Assembly: GCA_933207985.1 (NCBI GenBank) | Contig: OW240913.1 | Location: 100,922,496-100,986,495 of the forward strand | From: Pelobates cultripes | Taxonomy: Eukaryota; Chordata; Amphibia; Anura; Pelobatidae | Direction: 5' to 3' | Length of the DNA stretch: 64,000 bases | Shown here: one piece after another, positions 60,301 to 64,000 of the stretch | Position numbering within the stretch: position 1 is the first letter of the stretch | Layout: each line of letters starts with the position of its first letter | Position numbers and translations under genes: made by a program | The notes under the pieces: model-generated | What the model was told of the DNA's origin: nothing | Database searches by the model: none | What the model saw: the letters and a program-made list of their open reading frames with translations, nothing else

Positions 60301-63300
60301 ACCTCAATACTAAAATCATCCTGATAAGCTAAATGGGACTAGAATAGACTGAAGACCAGGAACTACAAGACAGAACAAACAATAAAAGTCAAGGGTCGCA
60401 GACATCGCATGATCTCTGTTGCTGAACAACACAGAGGTCAGGATACCAGAAGTAAGAATAAACAGAATAACAAGTTAGGTCAAAATAACAATTGATACCA
60501 CACCAAAGAAAAGTCATATAGACAAAAAGGAAAATAACAATGAATGGCAATGTGCCACTAACTATGCTGGCACAACTAGACCTTAACCAACTGAATAGAG
60601 TGATGCTTTTGCATTTGTGGCATAATTACTGTGTGTACCATTGGTGGTCATTAATAGACCCTAAGGGAGCGTGCCTGATGTCGCACTGGCAACCTGGACA
60701 TAGTATAACAGATCGAGGATGTGACAATGATACCAAAAATGCAGGAACAAATGTCAGTACCTGTGTTGCAAAATTTACTTGTGTCAATGTTTGACATAGT
60801 AAAATATGAAAGCATAATATCAGATGCCTTAAATATCATTCCTGTGCTTAAATCCTATAGTGGTACACACCTCATTGCATAGTCCACGTATGCCTTAGTA
60901 AATAACTTAAACACTTCAGGCATCATAACGGTTTTATCAAAATTAAGTTGTTATGGTATGAGAGGATTCCAGGGTGCCATATTAGCTCGAGGTGCTGAGT
61001 TTGGCATTCTATTGCTTTGGCCACGAACATCCCCTGCAGTCTGGGACTTGAATCAGGAAGCTTTAAACTGGGAGCTGCTGATGCTGAAACATGGATTTTT
61101 CTCTTTTGTAAATGGAGAGTTACTGATAGGGTGAGAGCATCAGTAAATTCTCCCGGCCTACCAGCGGCAAACAATCCAAGACCTTCTGATTCAGGATTGA
61201 ACAATTTTTGGTTAAGCCATTTGTCCCTTAAAATTAATTACCTGCATTAAACACAAACACATTTAATAAAATATATCTCCTATTAATCAGTATTAACTAA
61301 GGCATACTAGAATGGTTACAAATGGGCATCCAGGACCAATGTTACCAAAAGAGAGTAACTGGATACCTGGGTACATTTGACAGCTGTAGATACCACCACT
61401 GAACAATACAGTAGAAGGAAATGTTTGTACGTTACTGCTCTAATTCTACAGTTTTCATTAGATGCTAGAATTTTAGACTGCTTAGAATTTCTCCCCTTTT
61501 ACTTTAGTGCATAGTTACTATAGTGCGAGCAGATATTTAACAGTAAAGGCAGATAGAAAGAACTTTAGGATACCAGTAAGAAGAAAGCAGCTTCTAATTC
61601 ATGTGGCACAAACTATTCCATCTGGCAATTCTAGCTGGTCTGCCAAGACATTTTTCCTATATAAAAGTATTGAGATTTTTTTTTTTTTTTAAAGAATGGA
61701 ATATTCTTGCTAATGTATTCTTTTTTTAGTATCTGTTGCACAGATAGCAAAATATCATAATAATGTAGAAAGTTTCAAATTCACATTTAAAGCACACATT
61801 TTAAAGTAATTAAGTCATATGGGTATGGACCAGAATACATATCAACAGCACTTCATTTTGGGCTCTTCGCAAAAATTAGCAATTTAGAACAAAAGCTTAT
61901 TTTGGTGCTCAGCCGAAATCCTGCTATTGCAGTCATTTTTCTCATATTAAACAGAAAGAGAAAAACAATTAACATTGTCCTGTTGACTTTTTATCACTTT
62001 GCATTTACTTTCTGCAAATACAATAATTGCAGTTTCTCCGCAATTTTGTTAGTCCGGGGAATATGTCACAGATAAAAAAAACAGTCATTATAATAATAAT
62101 AATAATAGTAATAATAACTTGGTAGAATCACAAAAAAAGTTGAGTAAAACAATTCTAAAATTGTATTGTGTCTCAAAAACCATCACAGAGAGAGTCCCTA
62201 AAGCATCCAAAATGTACCCCAGTAGAGTTATATTAAAAAAAAAAAACACAAAAAGGGGAAAAAAAACAAAACATATCTACCATCACCATCAGCATAGCAG
62301 GAAGAATTTGGAAGGGAAATGAAGGCCTGTTGACCTAGAATACACTCCCGTGGGTCAGTGCTTGATGGGTGGAGAATCATGCTACAGAGCAGACAATTTT
62401 CAGCCTGACTGATTTTACTTTCTCCAGCAGGTAGTACAGAACAAACTGACAAAACAAAGGACACAAAATTAATGACCCATACATGCTGTCAATTGACTCA
62501 TAGCAGCAGTGGCTAGTTCACCCTTCAACATTTTCACGTTGAGATTGTAGCCTTGGGATATTGGTTAAGGGTCACTAAAAATATTTTTAAGCGACAACTC
62601 TTGGCCCTTTTTAAAAAAAATGTATTAACCGCAATGGATTGTGTATTACAAAATTAGAAAATCTGTGATCTGAAGTCTTTGCGTTAAACACTATATGTGG
62701 TTATAATTATTTAAAAAACATTTCCACGTCATTGAAACATAAAATACAACATAGTGGTGCTGAAAATATAAATAGATCATGAATCACATTGCAATTATTC
62801 TCCTTGTCTGCTTGAGACAGAGAAAAATAATAATAAAAAAATAAATAGTAAAAAAATGGATTAAAAAATAAATCGGAAGGCCAGCAGAAGGCACATTTGC
62901 AAATTATCGTTCACTTGCTTTTTGAAGCACTATTTACCCAATGAGAGAGCCAATAGTTAAAAAACTTATAGTTATAGGTTCCTGCTGCAATAAAATTAAA
63001 ATGACCCTCTACTTAACAGATCCTGTAATAGAAAAATAATCTCTGCAGTTTACAGTGAATGGTGTGAAAAAGTGTAAATTTCCATTGATCTGCAGCTCTG
63101 TGGACAAAAACACTTTGTTAATGAGAGAGTAGAACGATGCTGTGGGCTGCAGCAGCAGAAGACTACGCTAGGTTCTACTTCCGTCATGCTGTCCTGAGGG
63201 TAAGGTAGACCTTATCCGGTATTAGAAAGGTGTACTCATTACTCCAAGCACCATTACCACTTCAGTGATTTTAAGTCATCATAATGCATGAAGTCTGTAT

Positions 63301-63999
63301 ATACAGTGAAACAATACACATTTGATGCCAGAGATGTAACTTCAGGATCAAGGAAGAAGTGTTCTGGGCTTGCTAATGTCAGTTATGTTTATATTGGACA
63401 TCTCATGTGGGCACATGCAGCATGTTGGCGACAGGTGTCCAATGTCGGCATGCCAACTGCCTGTGTGCCACCCATGTCCTTTCCTCAACACATCCTTCCC
63501 CTACATTTCTCCCTCTCCAGCAAGGGGGAATGACATCAGCGGTAGAGGATAGGGCTGAGGAAAGAACTTAGCCTTGGCACTGGAAGAGAGGTAAGTTTTA
63601 GCTTTATTTTTTTCAATTTTATTATTTTGTTTGGTGCAGCATTTTTAGACAATACATCATGCCTCAGAAAACTTTGCCAACCTCCATGACCTGTTGGTCA
63701 CCCAAGGTCTGCATTCATCTACATAACTGGTACATATTCTGAAACATTTGCACATCCTTACTTTGGGTATTAAGTGCAAACTCAAAGAATTCCAGATATG
63801 AAGCAGTTTTTTAATAAAGAATAGAGAATCTTCTCCAAATACTAACTATACATGGTCACGGTAGCTTCTAAACACATATCAGTCATAATCAAAAGATGCA
63901 AAAAAAAAAAAGTAAAAGCAACTGAGTGGCAAATGTGACTACACAAAACATCAATTAATTAACGGAGCGCTCCTATATAAAAGGAGCATGTACACTTAC
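57334..63999. other. Unique AT-rich DNA, no gene seen
   Basis: 6.7 kb without a supportable exon. 58140-58290 and 61900-62070 resemble conserved non-coding DNA by composition only. 60355-60480 may be a dispersed-repeat fragment. (AAT)n at 62090-62113. 63241-63260 matches the end of the 52418 MITE. The last 40 bases contain a GCTCCTATATAAAAGGAGC hairpin cut by the window edge. Minus-strand frames at 58983-59783 (96-109 codons) have no recognisable domain. Confidence 0.4.
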
Positions 64000-64000
64000 T

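Overview
The window looks like intergenic or intronic DNA from a large, repeat-rich vertebrate genome, most likely an anuran amphibian. The reasons are repeat composition (many TTAA-flanked MITEs of one family, hAT-type and Tc1-type DNA transposons, Penelope-like fold-back elements, L1 and L2/CR1-like LINE fragments, long CA/TG-rich minisatellites) and low GC with short GC-rich islands inside repeats. No species is assigned. I found no host protein-coding exon I could support. Every coding-like stretch is a decayed transposon protein (Tc1 transposase, L1 ORF2 C-terminus, L2/CR1-like reverse transcriptase) or an accidental frame in a tandem repeat.

Layout. 1-1913 is the right part of a hAT-like element filled with a TGTCAGTATG-type minisatellite. 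2216-3685 is a fold-back, probably Penelope-like element flanked by 15-bp direct repeats, with a hammerhead-ribozyme-like motif in its loop. 3.8-11.5 kb is mostly unique DNA with two small MITEs and a degenerate telomere-like tract. 11537-17777 is a 6.2-kb second copy of the hAT-like element in opposite orientation, bounded by a perfect 8-bp target duplication. Its minisatellite core received a second fold-back element (12547-13860, three more ribozyme-like copies) and a near-complete Tc1 element (15640-17260). 17.9-18.7 kb is a 39-bp-derived, 30-bp tandem array with a 120-bp higher-order pattern.

19-31 kb is mostly unique, with a TG minisatellite (22.7-23.3 kb), a small satellite (25.9 kb) and TTAA MITEs. 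30799-31360 is a hAT MITE containing a nested TTAA MITE fragment. 32.5-34.2 kb is a 28-bp minisatellite of about 60 copies. 39393-40236 is a TA-flanked element. 42149-44017 is a 5'-truncated L1 on the minus strand with 15-bp target duplications. 45.7 kb holds a Tc1-derived MITE. 48.1-50.7 kb is an LTR-like region interrupted by an L2/CR1-like LINE. 53.7-54.3 kb is AT microsatellite plus a purine-rich tract. 55.6-57.3 kb holds three more MITEs. The remainder to 64 kb is unique AT-rich DNA.

The most interesting structure is the pair of fold-back elements with hammerhead-like folds. All copies show U3/A8 instead of the canonical C3/G8 (a pair-preserving change), a self-complementary CGCG stem III, and in one element a compensatory stem II change between copies.
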